Source: an uncultured Acidimicrobiia bacterium (lineage in GTDB: Bacteria > Actinomycetota > Acidimicrobiia > Spongiisociales > JAENVV01). From it: a stretch of 11,278 nucleotides of DNA. The stretch is taken from assembly GCA_905480085.1 (NCBI GenBank), contig CAJQPD010000358.1, positions 1 through 11,278 on the forward strand, written 5' to 3'. The notes beneath the pieces are model-generated. The model did not search any database. It worked only from the letters and a program-made list of their open reading frames with translations, and was not told the DNA's origin. The position numbers and the translations under genes are program-made. Below, in pieces: positions 4,937 through 11,278 of this stretch (position 1 is the stretch's first letter; each line of letters opens with the position of its first letter).

Positions 4937-6532
4937 ATGATGGAAAAGCCCAAGGTAGTCGTCGCCGAAGTCATCGCGGCCGCAGGTCTCGAAGCTCTTG
5001 CGCGCGCCTGTATCGTCGACAACGCGGCCGGTGTCGAACGGGCCGAACTGCTGCTTCGCCTCCGCGACGCCCACGGATTGGTGGTTCGCTCTGCCACCCA
5101 GGTCGACGCCGAATTACTGGCGGCGGCTCCCAAACTATCGGTGGTCGGTCGAGCCGGCGTCGGCGTCGACAACATAGATTTGAAAGCCGCAACGGCCCAG
5201 GGTGTCCTCGTGGTCAACGCCCCGACCGCCAATACGATCTCCGCTGCTGAACACGCTATGGCGTTGATCCTTTCCCAGGCTCGCAATGTACCGAGAGCCG
5301 ATGCAGCCTTGCGATCGGGAACGTGGGATCGCACCAGTTTTCAGGGGGTGGAGCTGCATGGCAAAACGCTGGGGATTCTTGGCATGGGTCGTATTGGGTC
5401 GCTGGTCGCTGAGCGGGCCAGGGCTTTTGGCATGAATCTCATCGGGTACGACCCGTTCGTGTCTCCGGACATAGCGAGCCGGCTGGGCGTGCAGATTGTT
5501 GAAGACGTGTCAGACCTGTACGCGGTCGCAGACTTCATCACTGTCCATCTTCCCAAGACCCGCGAAACGGAAAGCATGCTCGATGCCGGCGCCTTCTCGT
5601 CGATGAAACCAGGTGTTCGCATCGTCAACACATCGCGTGGTGGGATCATCGTCGAGGCGGACCTCGCCGAGGCAGTTCGGAATGGACACGTGGCCGGGGC
5701 AGGCTTGGACGTGTTTGCGGTCGAACCGTTGACGGCCAGCCCGCTGTTCGAGTTACCGCAGGTGGTTCTTACCCCGCACCTTGGTGCCTCGACGGTTGAA
5801 GCCCAGGATAAAGCCGGTACCGATGTTGCCACGGCGGTGGCCGCCGCATTATCTGGCGAACTTGTGTTGTCGGCCGTAAACGTCGACCTCGGTCGGGAAG
5901 TCTCCCCCGAAGTCAGAGCGTACTTGCCGTTGGTCGAGAATCTGGCGAGAGTCTTCGTCGGCATTGCCAAGGGTCTTCCGGCGGTGGTCACGTTGCGCAT
6001 GGAAGGTCGCATTGCCGAGTTTCCAGCTACCCCCCTTCGCCTGGCGGCTTTGAAAGGGGCTCTTTCGGAAGCGTCCACCGACACGGTTTCCTATGTGAAC
6101 GCTTCTTCGATCGCTGAAGATCATGGGATTCAGATCGTCGAGGAGAAGGCCAAAGACGCACGGGATTATGTATCCCTTGTTCAACTCTCCGGGATCTTCA
6201 ATGGCCAGCCGGTATCGGTATCGGGCACGATCACCCGAAAGGGACCCGTGTTCGTGGAAATCCAGGGCCTGGAGCTGGAACTACCCATGCATCGGAACTT
6301 GTTGATGGTCCGAAATCAGGACGCACCGGGGTTGATCGGTCGGGTCGGTACCTTCCTCGGGGATTTGAACGTCAACATTTCCGACATGGTGGTCGGGCGG
6401 ATGCCGGGCACCGGCGAGGCAGCCATGATGGGGGTCGCCACCGATTCAGTGGTGACCGATGCTCAGGTCGAGGCTTTGAGGAAGTTGGACGGAATTATCA
6501 CGGCGCGATTCGTGCAGCTTCCTGACGCCTAG
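4937..6532 (+). CDS. serA: D-3-phosphoglycerate dehydrogenase, long ASB-ACT form
   Basis: This enzyme oxidises 3-phosphoglycerate to 3-phosphohydroxypyruvate with NAD+, the first step of serine synthesis. The 531-residue length matches the long form typical of actinobacteria and Bacillus. The N-terminal part has VVRSATQVD and VGRAGVGVDNID, the nucleotide motif is GMGRIG at 149-154, the substrate/catalytic Arg is R234 in NTSRGG, the Glu is E263 in AVEP, and the His is H281 in HLGAS. About residues 310-450 form the allosteric substrate-binding domain and 455-531 an ACT domain (NQDAPGLIGRVG, NVNISDM), so feedback inhibition by serine is likely. The start is set at ATG 4937 from the Shine-Dalgarno spacing; ATG 4940 is equally possible. 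It sits alone between two opposing genes, so it is probably monocistronic. Confidence 0.97.
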   Translation: MMEKPKVVVAEVIAAAGLEALARACIVDNAAGVERAELLLRLRDAHGLVVRSATQVDAELLAAAPKLSVVGRAGVGVDNIDLKAATAQGVLVVNAPTANTISAAEHAMALILSQARNVPRADAALRSGTWDRTSFQGVELHGKTLGILGMGRIGSLVAERARAFGMNLIGYDPFVSPDIASRLGVQIVEDVSDLYAVADFITVHLPKTRETESMLDAGAFSSMKPGVRIVNTSRGGIIVEADLAEAVRNGHVAGAGLDVFAVEPLTASPLFELPQVVLTPHLGASTVEAQDKAGTDVATAVAAALSGELVLSAVNVDLGREVSPEVRAYLPLVENLARVFVGIAKGLPAVVTLRMEGRIAEFPATPLRLAALKGALSEASTDTVSYVNASSIAEDHGIQIVEEKAKDARDYVSLVQLSGIFNGQPVSVSGTITRKGPVFVEIQGLELELPMHRNLLMVRNQDAPGLIGRVGTFLGDLNVNISDMVVGRMPGTGEAAMMGVATDSVVTDAQVEALRKLDGIITARFVQLPDA

Positions 6533-6981
6533 AAGACCCACAGCTGCAAAGCCCACCCGGCGGCCAGCGCCCACAGGCCGGCGACCAGGTCGTCGGCCGT
6601 GATACCCACGGCGCCGTGGAGTCGCTCGGCCGCTGCGACGCCAGGGAATTTCTTTGTTGCGTCGGCGACCCGGAAAACCACGAAAGCGACCAAAACGGCA
6701 GGAACCCTCAGGCCGATCGAAGCCAGGAACATTCCGGCCGCCTCGTCTGCCACGATCCAGCCCGGGTCGGCACCATCGGCCGCGAACGGTCGAGAGGACC
6801 ACAACGACAGTCCGGTGGCGACGGCTGCCGCCAGAGCCTGCCATTGCCAACCGTACGGGGCGATGAGCAGGGTCATGCCGAGGGCGACCACCGAGCCAAC
6901 CGTTCCGGATCCGGAGTGATCGCCGCGAAGCTTGCCGAGCAGGAGGCCGGATCCGAACCATGAGGCAATCGTGCGGTGCAT
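6529..6981 (-). CDS. pgpA: Phosphatidylglycerophosphatase A
   Basis: PgpA removes the terminal phosphate from phosphatidylglycerophosphate to make phosphatidylglycerol, at the cytoplasmic membrane. The 150-residue product is close to the family's usual 150-170. It carries the family blocks IASWFGSG near the N-terminus, GTVGS at 26-30, DPGWIVADEAAG at 72-83 with the D79-E80 pair, FRVADATKKFP at 103-113 and GITADDLVAG at 126-135. Hydrophobic stretches lie at about 31-60, 86-103 and 132-150. The commonly seen PGTxGS motif reads SGTVGS here. The ATG at 6981 keeps the full conserved N-terminus, although its upstream sequence has no strong Shine-Dalgarno. Its stop codon shares the CTAG palindrome with that of serA, and its start faces the peptidase gene 38 bp away. 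Confidence 0.85.
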   Translation of the reverse strand: MHRTIASWFGSGLLLGKLRGDHSGSGTVGSVVALGMTLLIAPYGWQWQALAAAVATGLSLWSSRPFAADGADPGWIVADEAAGMFLASIGLRVPAVLVAFVVFRVADATKKFPGVAAAERLHGAVGITADDLVAGLWALAAGWALQLWVF

Positions 6982-6991
6982 CGGGGCAGGC

Positions 6992-6997
6992 TACAGT
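6992..6997 (+). promoter_or_regulatory. Candidate -10 box (TACAGT) for the peptidase-ilvE transcript
   Basis: TACAGT fits TANNNT and would start transcription near 7004, leaving a leader of about 16 bases that holds the GGAGGA at 7010. A -35 for it would fall inside the pgpA start region and none is convincing. The entire divergent gap is 38 bp, so any promoter must lie in or beside it. Confidence 0.3.
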
Positions 6998-7009
6998 TTT
7001 GTCAGATTT

Positions 7010-7015
7010 GGAGGA
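7010..7015 (+). promoter_or_regulatory. Ribosome binding site deciding the peptidase start
   Basis: GGAGGA ends four bases before TTG 7020 and 19 bases before ATG 7035. It favours TTG 7020 over that ATG, and over the further upstream in-frame ATG at 6960, which lies inside pgpA. Confidence 0.7.
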
Positions 7016-7019
7016 TCAT

Positions 7020-8915
7020 TTGAAGCTTGAAGACATGAACTCGTATGTAACTCTGGCTGGAACGTCGATAGCCGCGGACGGCCGAATCGTCTTCGGGTCC
7101 AAGCAGATGAATGTCGATGAGGACCGCTACGACGCCTTCATCTGGGTGGCCGATGGTGAGGTCGTTCGTAAGCTGACGGCGGGGCCCACCGATCTGGCGC
7201 CCCGGTTCAGCCCGGATGGAACCAAAGTCGCCTTCTTGCGCAAGGGGCCGGCAGTCACGGACAAACCGCAGCTGGCAGTGATTCCGTTTGGTGGCGGCGA
7301 AGCCGAGGTGCTCACCGAGTTCGCAATGGGGGTCCGCTCATTTGATTGGTCACCCGATAGCGCCCGACTGGTCGTGTCAGCGGTCGAATACTCAGATGAG
7401 TGGAAAGACCTCGACGACGACGAGCGGAAACGAAAGCCGGCCAGGGTCGTACGGCTCCCGATGCGGTTCGACACCATTGGCCAGCTACATAACACCCTCA
7501 ATACCACCTGGCTGGTTTCTGCCGACGGGAGTGAGAAGGTCAAGATTTCCGACAACGATTCCTTCCGTGAAGCCGGGGCGATCTTCTCGCCTGACGGGAC
7601 GAAGGTCGCCTTTTGCTCCGACCGATCGGGAGACCGGGTTGCCAACAACGATGTACAGGTTTGGGAACGTCAGATCGAGACCGGTCAACTCACGATGGCC
7701 GCCGATCTGGGTATGTGGTCATCGCTCGACTATTCGGATTCGGGATCTTTGCATGCTCTTGGTATTCGAAATCTGTTTGATTGGCCCGACATGGTGCAGT
7801 TGTGGCGTCTGGATGCCGCCGGGCCGGTCACGCTGACCCCGGACCTCGATCGGGGCATCGCCGAGTTGGCTTTTCGGGGTGACGACGCAGTCATTCTGGT
7901 CGAGGACGAAGGACGGGTAGTCGTCAAGAGCATCTCGCCAGAAGGTGCCATCACCGACATCCACGAGGCGGATTCCATGGCCGGGTCGCTGTCGGCCAGC
8001 GTCGCCGGACTGGCCTTTGTCGACTCAAGCTATGACAGCCCGGGTGAATTGATGACCTCGGATGGGGGAGCGGCCAAGCGACGGACTTCGTTCAACGACG
8101 ATTTCGCTTCCAAGCTGGTCCACGCTGAACACTTCCTGGTCAATGCCGGTGGCGGTGATGTCGATGTTTGGGTGTACCTGCCGGTCGGGTCCGAGCCGGT
8201 CCCGACTCTTCTGAACATCCACGGTGGCCCGGCCGCCCAGTACGGCTACGGGTTCTTCGATGAGTTTCAGGTGTATGTCGGTGCCGGTTATGGCGTCGTG
8301 GCCTGTAATCCGCGCGGCTCGTCAGGTCGTGGTTCGGACCACGTTCGGGCGGTGGTTGGTGGAGGCTGGGGCGTCAACGACATGGCTGACATTCAGGCGG
8401 CCCTCGATGAGGCACTCAAGCGCTACCCGAGATTGGATCGTGACCGACTCGGTGTCATGGGTGGGTCATACGGCGGCTTCATGACGGCATGGCTGACCTC
8501 TCGTGATCAGCGTTTCAAGTCAGCGATCGTCGAGCGGGGTCTTCTCAACTGGTCATCGTTTGCCGGTACTTCTGATATTGGACCGTACTTTTCCCAAATG
8601 TATCTGGAGGCGAATCTTCCTGACGATCCAGCCCAGCTGTGGGAAGCGAGTCCCCTTGCCAATGCGCACGAGATAAAGGTTCCGACGTTGATCATCCACT
8701 CGGAAAACGATTACCGGTGCCCGATCGAGCAGGCCGAACAGCTATTTACGATGCTCCTGCGGAGCGGGGTCGAGACCGAGATGGTGCGATTCCCTGGCGA
8801 GTCGCATGAACTGTCTCGAGCCGGCAAACCGCGGCATCGACAGGAGCGATTTGAGGCGATTCTTGACTGGCATGGTCGCTATTTGCTCCCGGTCGACGAG
8901 AACCTGGCAAACTAG
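7020..8915 (+). CDS. S9-family serine peptidase (acylaminoacyl/dipeptidyl peptidase-like)
   Basis: A prolyl-oligopeptidase-fold enzyme that cleaves short peptides, probably from the N-terminus; with no signal peptide it should be cytosolic. The TTG start is chosen because of the GGAGGA before it and because it yields the family-like beginning MKLEDMNSYV, giving 631 residues. Residues 1 to about 380 are beta-propeller repeats, with recurrent SPDGTKVAF units. Residues 395-631 are an alpha/beta-hydrolase with HGGP at 401-404, nucleophile S483 in GGSYGG, D564 in HSENDYRCP and H596 in GESHELS, a complete catalytic triad. It precedes ilvE by five bases, suggesting a role in recovering amino acids from peptides. 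The exact specificity (acylaminoacyl, dipeptidyl or oligopeptide) cannot be told. Confidence 0.93.
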   Translation: MKLEDMNSYVTLAGTSIAADGRIVFGSKQMNVDEDRYDAFIWVADGEVVRKLTAGPTDLAPRFSPDGTKVAFLRKGPAVTDKPQLAVIPFGGGEAEVLTEFAMGVRSFDWSPDSARLVVSAVEYSDEWKDLDDDERKRKPARVVRLPMRFDTIGQLHNTLNTTWLVSADGSEKVKISDNDSFREAGAIFSPDGTKVAFCSDRSGDRVANNDVQVWERQIETGQLTMAADLGMWSSLDYSDSGSLHALGIRNLFDWPDMVQLWRLDAAGPVTLTPDLDRGIAELAFRGDDAVILVEDEGRVVVKSISPEGAITDIHEADSMAGSLSASVAGLAFVDSSYDSPGELMTSDGGAAKRRTSFNDDFASKLVHAEHFLVNAGGGDVDVWVYLPVGSEPVPTLLNIHGGPAAQYGYGFFDEFQVYVGAGYGVVACNPRGSSGRGSDHVRAVVGGGWGVNDMADIQAALDEALKRYPRLDRDRLGVMGGSYGGFMTAWLTSRDQRFKSAIVERGLLNWSSFAGTSDIGPYFSQMYLEANLPDDPAQLWEASPLANAHEIKVPTLIIHSENDYRCPIEQAEQLFTMLLRSGVETEMVRFPGESHELSRAGKPRHRQERFEAILDWHGRYLLPVDENLAN

Positions 8916-8920
8916 TAGCC

Positions 8921-9835
8921 ATGGAAGCATCGAAGTACATTTGGATGGACGGCGAACTCGTTCTCTGGGACGACGCCAAGGTCCACGTTTTGACCCACGC
9001 CCTGCACTATGGATCGGGAGCCTTCGAAGGCATCCGGGCCTACGCCACCGATACTGGTCCGGCGATCTTTCGGCACCGCGAACATATGGTACGACTGGTG
9101 ATGTCGTGCAAAGCCTATGGATTGCCGCTCGACCTTGACGCAGATCAGCTCATGAACGCCGCCAGGGAAGTCATCTCTTCCAATGAACTAGCGAGCGGAT
9201 ACATCCGCCCGCTCGTTTTCCTCGGTCTGGGGTCGATCGGCTTGAACCCGGCCGGCGCATCGACCCACATCATGGTGGCCGCCTGGGAATGGGGTGCCTA
9301 CCTGGGGGACGACGGAGTCACCAACGGTATCCGGGTAGCGGTGTCTTCCTGGCGCCGGATCGACTCGTCCTCACTTATCCCTTCTGCCAAGGGAACCGGT
9401 GGCTATCTCAACTCGATCCTTGCCAAGAGCGAAGCGGTTCGAGCGGGATTCGACGAAGCCATCCTTCTCAATCGGGAGGGGTTTGTCTCAGAAGGTTCTG
9501 GCGAGAACATTTTTGTAGTCAAAGACGGTGTGGTGGCGACCCCGCCTGTTTCAGACGGTTGCCTGGGCGGCATCACCCGTGATGCAGTCATTCAAATCTT
9601 GTGCGATAACGGCCACCAACTCGTCGAACGTTCGGTGACGCGCTCAGAGTTGTATTACAGCGATGAGATCCTGCTCTGTGGAACGGCCGCCGAGGTAACG
9701 CCGGTCAAGGAAGTCGACGGTCGACCGGTTGGTTCAGGGCGCCCGGGGCCGGTAACCAAACAAATCCAGTCGATTTTTGCTGACGCGGTGCGTGGCAAAG
9801 TTCCCGAATACGAACACTGGTTAGACCGGGTCTGA
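8921..9835 (+). CDS. ilvE: Branched-chain amino-acid aminotransferase
   Basis: This fold-type IV PLP enzyme interconverts leucine, isoleucine and valine with their 2-oxo acids, using glutamate/2-oxoglutarate. The 304-residue length matches IlvE (about 305-310). Markers are THALHYGSGAFEGIRAY, the PLP lysine K157 in SAKGTGGYLNS, SEGSGENIFVV and GGITRDAV near the phosphate site, and CGTAAEVTPV toward the end. D-amino-acid transaminase and 4-amino-4-deoxychorismate lyase share the fold, but the YGSGAFEGIRAY and GTAAEVTP blocks favour IlvE. The ATG is five bases after the peptidase stop, with only a weak ribosome site, so translation is probably coupled. Its TGA overlaps the next gene's ATG by one base. 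Confidence 0.95.
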   Translation: MEASKYIWMDGELVLWDDAKVHVLTHALHYGSGAFEGIRAYATDTGPAIFRHREHMVRLVMSCKAYGLPLDLDADQLMNAAREVISSNELASGYIRPLVFLGLGSIGLNPAGASTHIMVAAWEWGAYLGDDGVTNGIRVAVSSWRRIDSSSLIPSAKGTGGYLNSILAKSEAVRAGFDEAILLNREGFVSEGSGENIFVVKDGVVATPPVSDGCLGGITRDAVIQILCDNGHQLVERSVTRSELYYSDEILLCGTAAEVTPVKEVDGRPVGSGRPGPVTKQIQSIFADAVRGKVPEYEHWLDRV

Positions 9836-10332
9836 TGGGCCAAGAACCGAATATCGAATTGGATCACTCAGACGCCCCGCGGGCGGTTGGGATGCCTGGT
9901 GCTCCCCGCAGATGGAAGCCGACCAGACCAGGGGAGATTTCCAGTCCTGACGAGATGCGATGGGGCGGCGCGTTCGGCCGTCCCGGTCCCGATACCGGGT
10001 GGGCGATCAAGCTCATACGCTCGAGCGAGTGGGATCGAACCTCGCGAAGTTCTGAATCCGAGGCGGTTCTGGCGACCTTCGTCGGGGCAAGGGCGTCGTT
10101 GTTCGGCAGGGCGCCCACCAACAATGACGTGGAGGTTGGCCTGCTTCTTATGGGATTTCGTCCTGATGAAGTACCACCGGCGGTCGTCAAGCGCCTCGTC
10201 GCGGAACGCCATCAATGGCTGGACAAGTCAGCCCATGAACACAACAAAGGTGCGGCGTTTGTCGGGTCAATCGATCCAGCCTTGATGGCTGCGTCACCGG
10301 ATCGAGTTCGGACGCGACTCGCCGCCTCGTGA
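9835..10332 (+). CDS. Uncharacterised 165-residue protein, W/R-rich N-terminus, GPDTGWAIKL motif
   Basis: I do not recognise a characterised family. The first 45 residues are polar and rich in Pro, Arg and Trp (APRRWKPTRPGE), probably disordered. A compact segment follows with GRPGPDTGWAIKL at 48-60, then a helical part (about 75-125: AVLATFVGARASLFGRAPTNNDVEVGLLLMGF, cut here as two halves) and a His-rich stretch ERHQWLDKSAHEHNKG near 114-129. No signal peptide or transmembrane span is seen, so it should be cytosolic. From memory it resembles a recurrent actinobacterial unknown family with a PGPDxGYA motif, which I cannot verify. It shares a TGATG junction with ilvE and a GTGA junction with the thioesterase, so it is expressed with them. 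Nothing else indicates its role. Confidence 0.85.
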   Translation: MGQEPNIELDHSDAPRAVGMPGAPRRWKPTRPGEISSPDEMRWGGAFGRPGPDTGWAIKLIRSSEWDRTSRSSESEAVLATFVGARASLFGRAPTNNDVEVGLLLMGFRPDEVPPAVVKRLVAERHQWLDKSAHEHNKGAAFVGSIDPALMAASPDRVRTRLAAS

Positions 10333-10844
10333 GCGAGTACCGCTACCTAACTGGCGTCATTCTCCCGGTGCCCGATCAAACGATCCTGGGCTCGCTGATC
10401 ACCGAACACCTTCCCACGTGTTTCGGGTGTGGCTCGGAGAATTCCGACGGACTGCACCTCGAAGTGCAGTATGCGGGTGATCTTGTGGTCGTTGATCTGA
10501 CCTTCGACAAGCGCCACGAGGGCGGACCCGGTCTGGTGCACGGTGGCATGTCTGCGGCCGTGCTTGACGACCTGATAAGTTTCGTCATGATTGCCCACCA
10601 GAAGCCAGGTGTGACGGCCAATCTGAGCGTCAATTATCTGCGTCCCATTCCGGTCGGTATGCATTTGCGGGCCGAAGCATGGATGACAAGGATCGAGGGG
10701 CGCAAGATGTTCGCGGAGGCGGTCGCCTTTGACGACCGCGGGACCAACTATCTTGAGGCCTCCGGATTGTTCCTATCTGTCGGCATGGAACACTTCCAGG
10801 ACGCGCTCAAACCGATCTACGAAAGCGACGAGTACTACCCGTGA
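10329..10844 (+). CDS. PaaI-like hotdog-fold thioesterase
   Basis: A 171-residue hotdog-fold protein of the PaaI/acyl-CoA thioesterase group, expected to hydrolyse an acyl-CoA in the cytosol. The first third holds CFGCGSENSDGLHL at 31-44, a cysteine-containing motif common in this subgroup, and the active-site loop is GGPGLVHGGMSAAVLDD at 65-81 with HGG at 71-73 and D80. Residues 99-105 (LSVNYLRP) form the conserved strand of the fold. The GTG start overlaps the preceding stop by GTGA and the stop in turn overlaps the following GTG, so it is the middle of a coupled chain. Its substrate is unknown. A short acidic tail (ESDEYY) is unusual but unexplained. Confidence 0.88.
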   Translation: MSEYRYLTGVILPVPDQTILGSLITEHLPTCFGCGSENSDGLHLEVQYAGDLVVVDLTFDKRHEGGPGLVHGGMSAAVLDDLISFVMIAHQKPGVTANLSVNYLRPIPVGMHLRAEAWMTRIEGRKMFAEAVAFDDRGTNYLEASGLFLSVGMEHFQDALKPIYESDEYYP

Positions 10845-11278
10845 AAATTGTTCGTATGCAAACCAACGAAGGCATTGCCTATGGCACCGTTGAGCCGGAG
10901 GGCATCCGGGTCTATCAGGGTTCACCCCTCGTTCACTGGGAAGCCACCGATGTGTTCGTCAAGTTTGGTGACATTCAGCTGTTGTCGCCGGTTCTTCCCT
11001 CAAAAGTGGTCGCAATCGGTCGGAACTATGTCGACCACGCCGCCGAATTCAACAACCCGGTTCCTGAGGAACCTCTCATTTTCCTCAAGCCGTCGACGTC
11101 GGTAATCGGGCCAGGCCAACCGGTTGTGTATCCCAAACTCACCAAAGACCTCCAGTATGAGGGTGAGTTGGTCGTGGTCATCGGAGCGGTTGCCCGCCAT
11201 GTACCGGCGGAGGACGTGGGTCAGGTCATCCTCGGGTATACCGTGGGCAACGATATGACGGCGCGTGACCTTCAACGC
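10841..11278 (+). CDS. Fumarylacetoacetate-hydrolase-family protein, 3' end beyond window
   Basis: This open frame starts at GTG 10841, overlapping the thioesterase stop by four bases (GTGA), and is still open at the last base, giving the first 146 residues. It contains KVVAIGRNYVDHAAEF at 55-70, the metal-ligand glutamates E107 and E109 in QYEGELVVVIG, and the NDMTARDLQ motif at 137-145 with D138, the third metal ligand. These are hallmarks of the FAH fold, found in fumarylacetoacetate hydrolases, acylpyruvases, 2-hydroxyhepta-2,4-diene-1,7-dioate isomerases and oxaloacetate decarboxylases. The reaction cannot be fixed from this part. Full length is typically about 250 residues for this compact type, so roughly 100 residues are missing. 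Being after a thioesterase suggests 2-oxo-acid or acylpyruvate disposal. Confidence 0.93.
   Translation, partial: MKIVRMQTNEGIAYGTVEPEGIRVYQGSPLVHWEATDVFVKFGDIQLLSPVLPSKVVAIGRNYVDHAAEFNNPVPEEPLIFLKPSTSVIGPGQPVVYPKLTKDLQYEGELVVVIGAVARHVPAEDVGQVILGYTVGNDMTARDLQR

Noticed and set aside
5341..6084. A 247-codon open frame on - opposite serA
   Set aside because: It lies entirely within serA, follows its codon pattern as a typical high-GC shadow, and has Ser/Thr/Ala/Arg-rich sequence without motifs.
6904..6915. 12-bp perfect palindrome TCCGGATCCGGA within the 5' part of pgpA
   Set aside because: It encodes Ser/Gly codons of the pgpA N-terminus, lies inside the coding region, and no partner copy is seen, so it is not claimed as an operator.
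6960..7019. ATG 6960 as the start of the S9 peptidase
   Set aside because: It lies within the pgpA coding region and would add 20 residues with no family resemblance. The Shine-Dalgarno and the MKLED start favour TTG 7020.
1..11278. CRISPR arrays, tRNA genes, insertion sequences, phage or defence systems
   Set aside because: No regularly spaced direct repeats, cloverleaf-like segments, transposase motifs, terminal inverted repeats or recognised defence domains are seen on either strand.

Overview
The window is a gene-dense, moderately high-GC stretch of bacterial chromosome with frequent TTG and GTG starts, 1-11 bp gene overlaps and actinobacterial-style TANNNT -10 candidates. The Gat amidotransferase subunit, the long three-part SerA and the general style suggest an actinobacterium, possibly of the class Acidimicrobiia. 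That placement is an inference from style and memory of families, not a database result. I see no tRNA, rRNA, CRISPR array, insertion sequence, phage gene or attachment site. No stretch over 100 bp lacks a gene.

Left block (1-4418, all +): the 3' part of gatB, an HAD-family phosphatase-like gene that starts directly after the gatB stop, a 45-codon membrane miniprotein, and a complete tungstate-type ABC importer in the order permease (tupB-like), ATPase (tupC-like), lipoprotein binding protein (tupA-like). The three transporter genes overlap by 4 and 4 bp. The miniprotein lies 3 bp before tupB in the same frame, and a TAACCT box sits 6 bp before its ATG.

Middle block (4408-6981): a universal stress protein gene on - runs tail-to-tail into tupA with an 11-bp overlap. 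It is divergent from serA (+), which has a strong Shine-Dalgarno. serA ends tail-to-tail with pgpA (-) so that both stop codons share the palindrome CTAG.

Right block (7020-11278, all +): an S9-family prolyl-oligopeptidase-like peptidase, divergent from pgpA across only 38 bp, then ilvE, an unrecognised 165-residue protein, a PaaI-like hotdog thioesterase and a fumarylacetoacetate-hydrolase-family gene that runs off the window. The genes from ilvE onward overlap by 1-4 bp and should be co-translated. Amino-acid metabolism (serA, ilvE, peptidase) and a catabolic or detoxifying tail (thioesterase, FAH family) are the main themes.

Most of the window is ordinary core metabolism. The parts most worth a second look are the unlisted miniprotein fused in frame to the tup locus, the divergent features of the tungstate transporter (rearranged gene order, altered binding motif, compact ATPase), the unknown 165-residue protein inside the coupled chain, and a recurrent GGCAGCCAGGG/GCCAGGG word biased to one strand.
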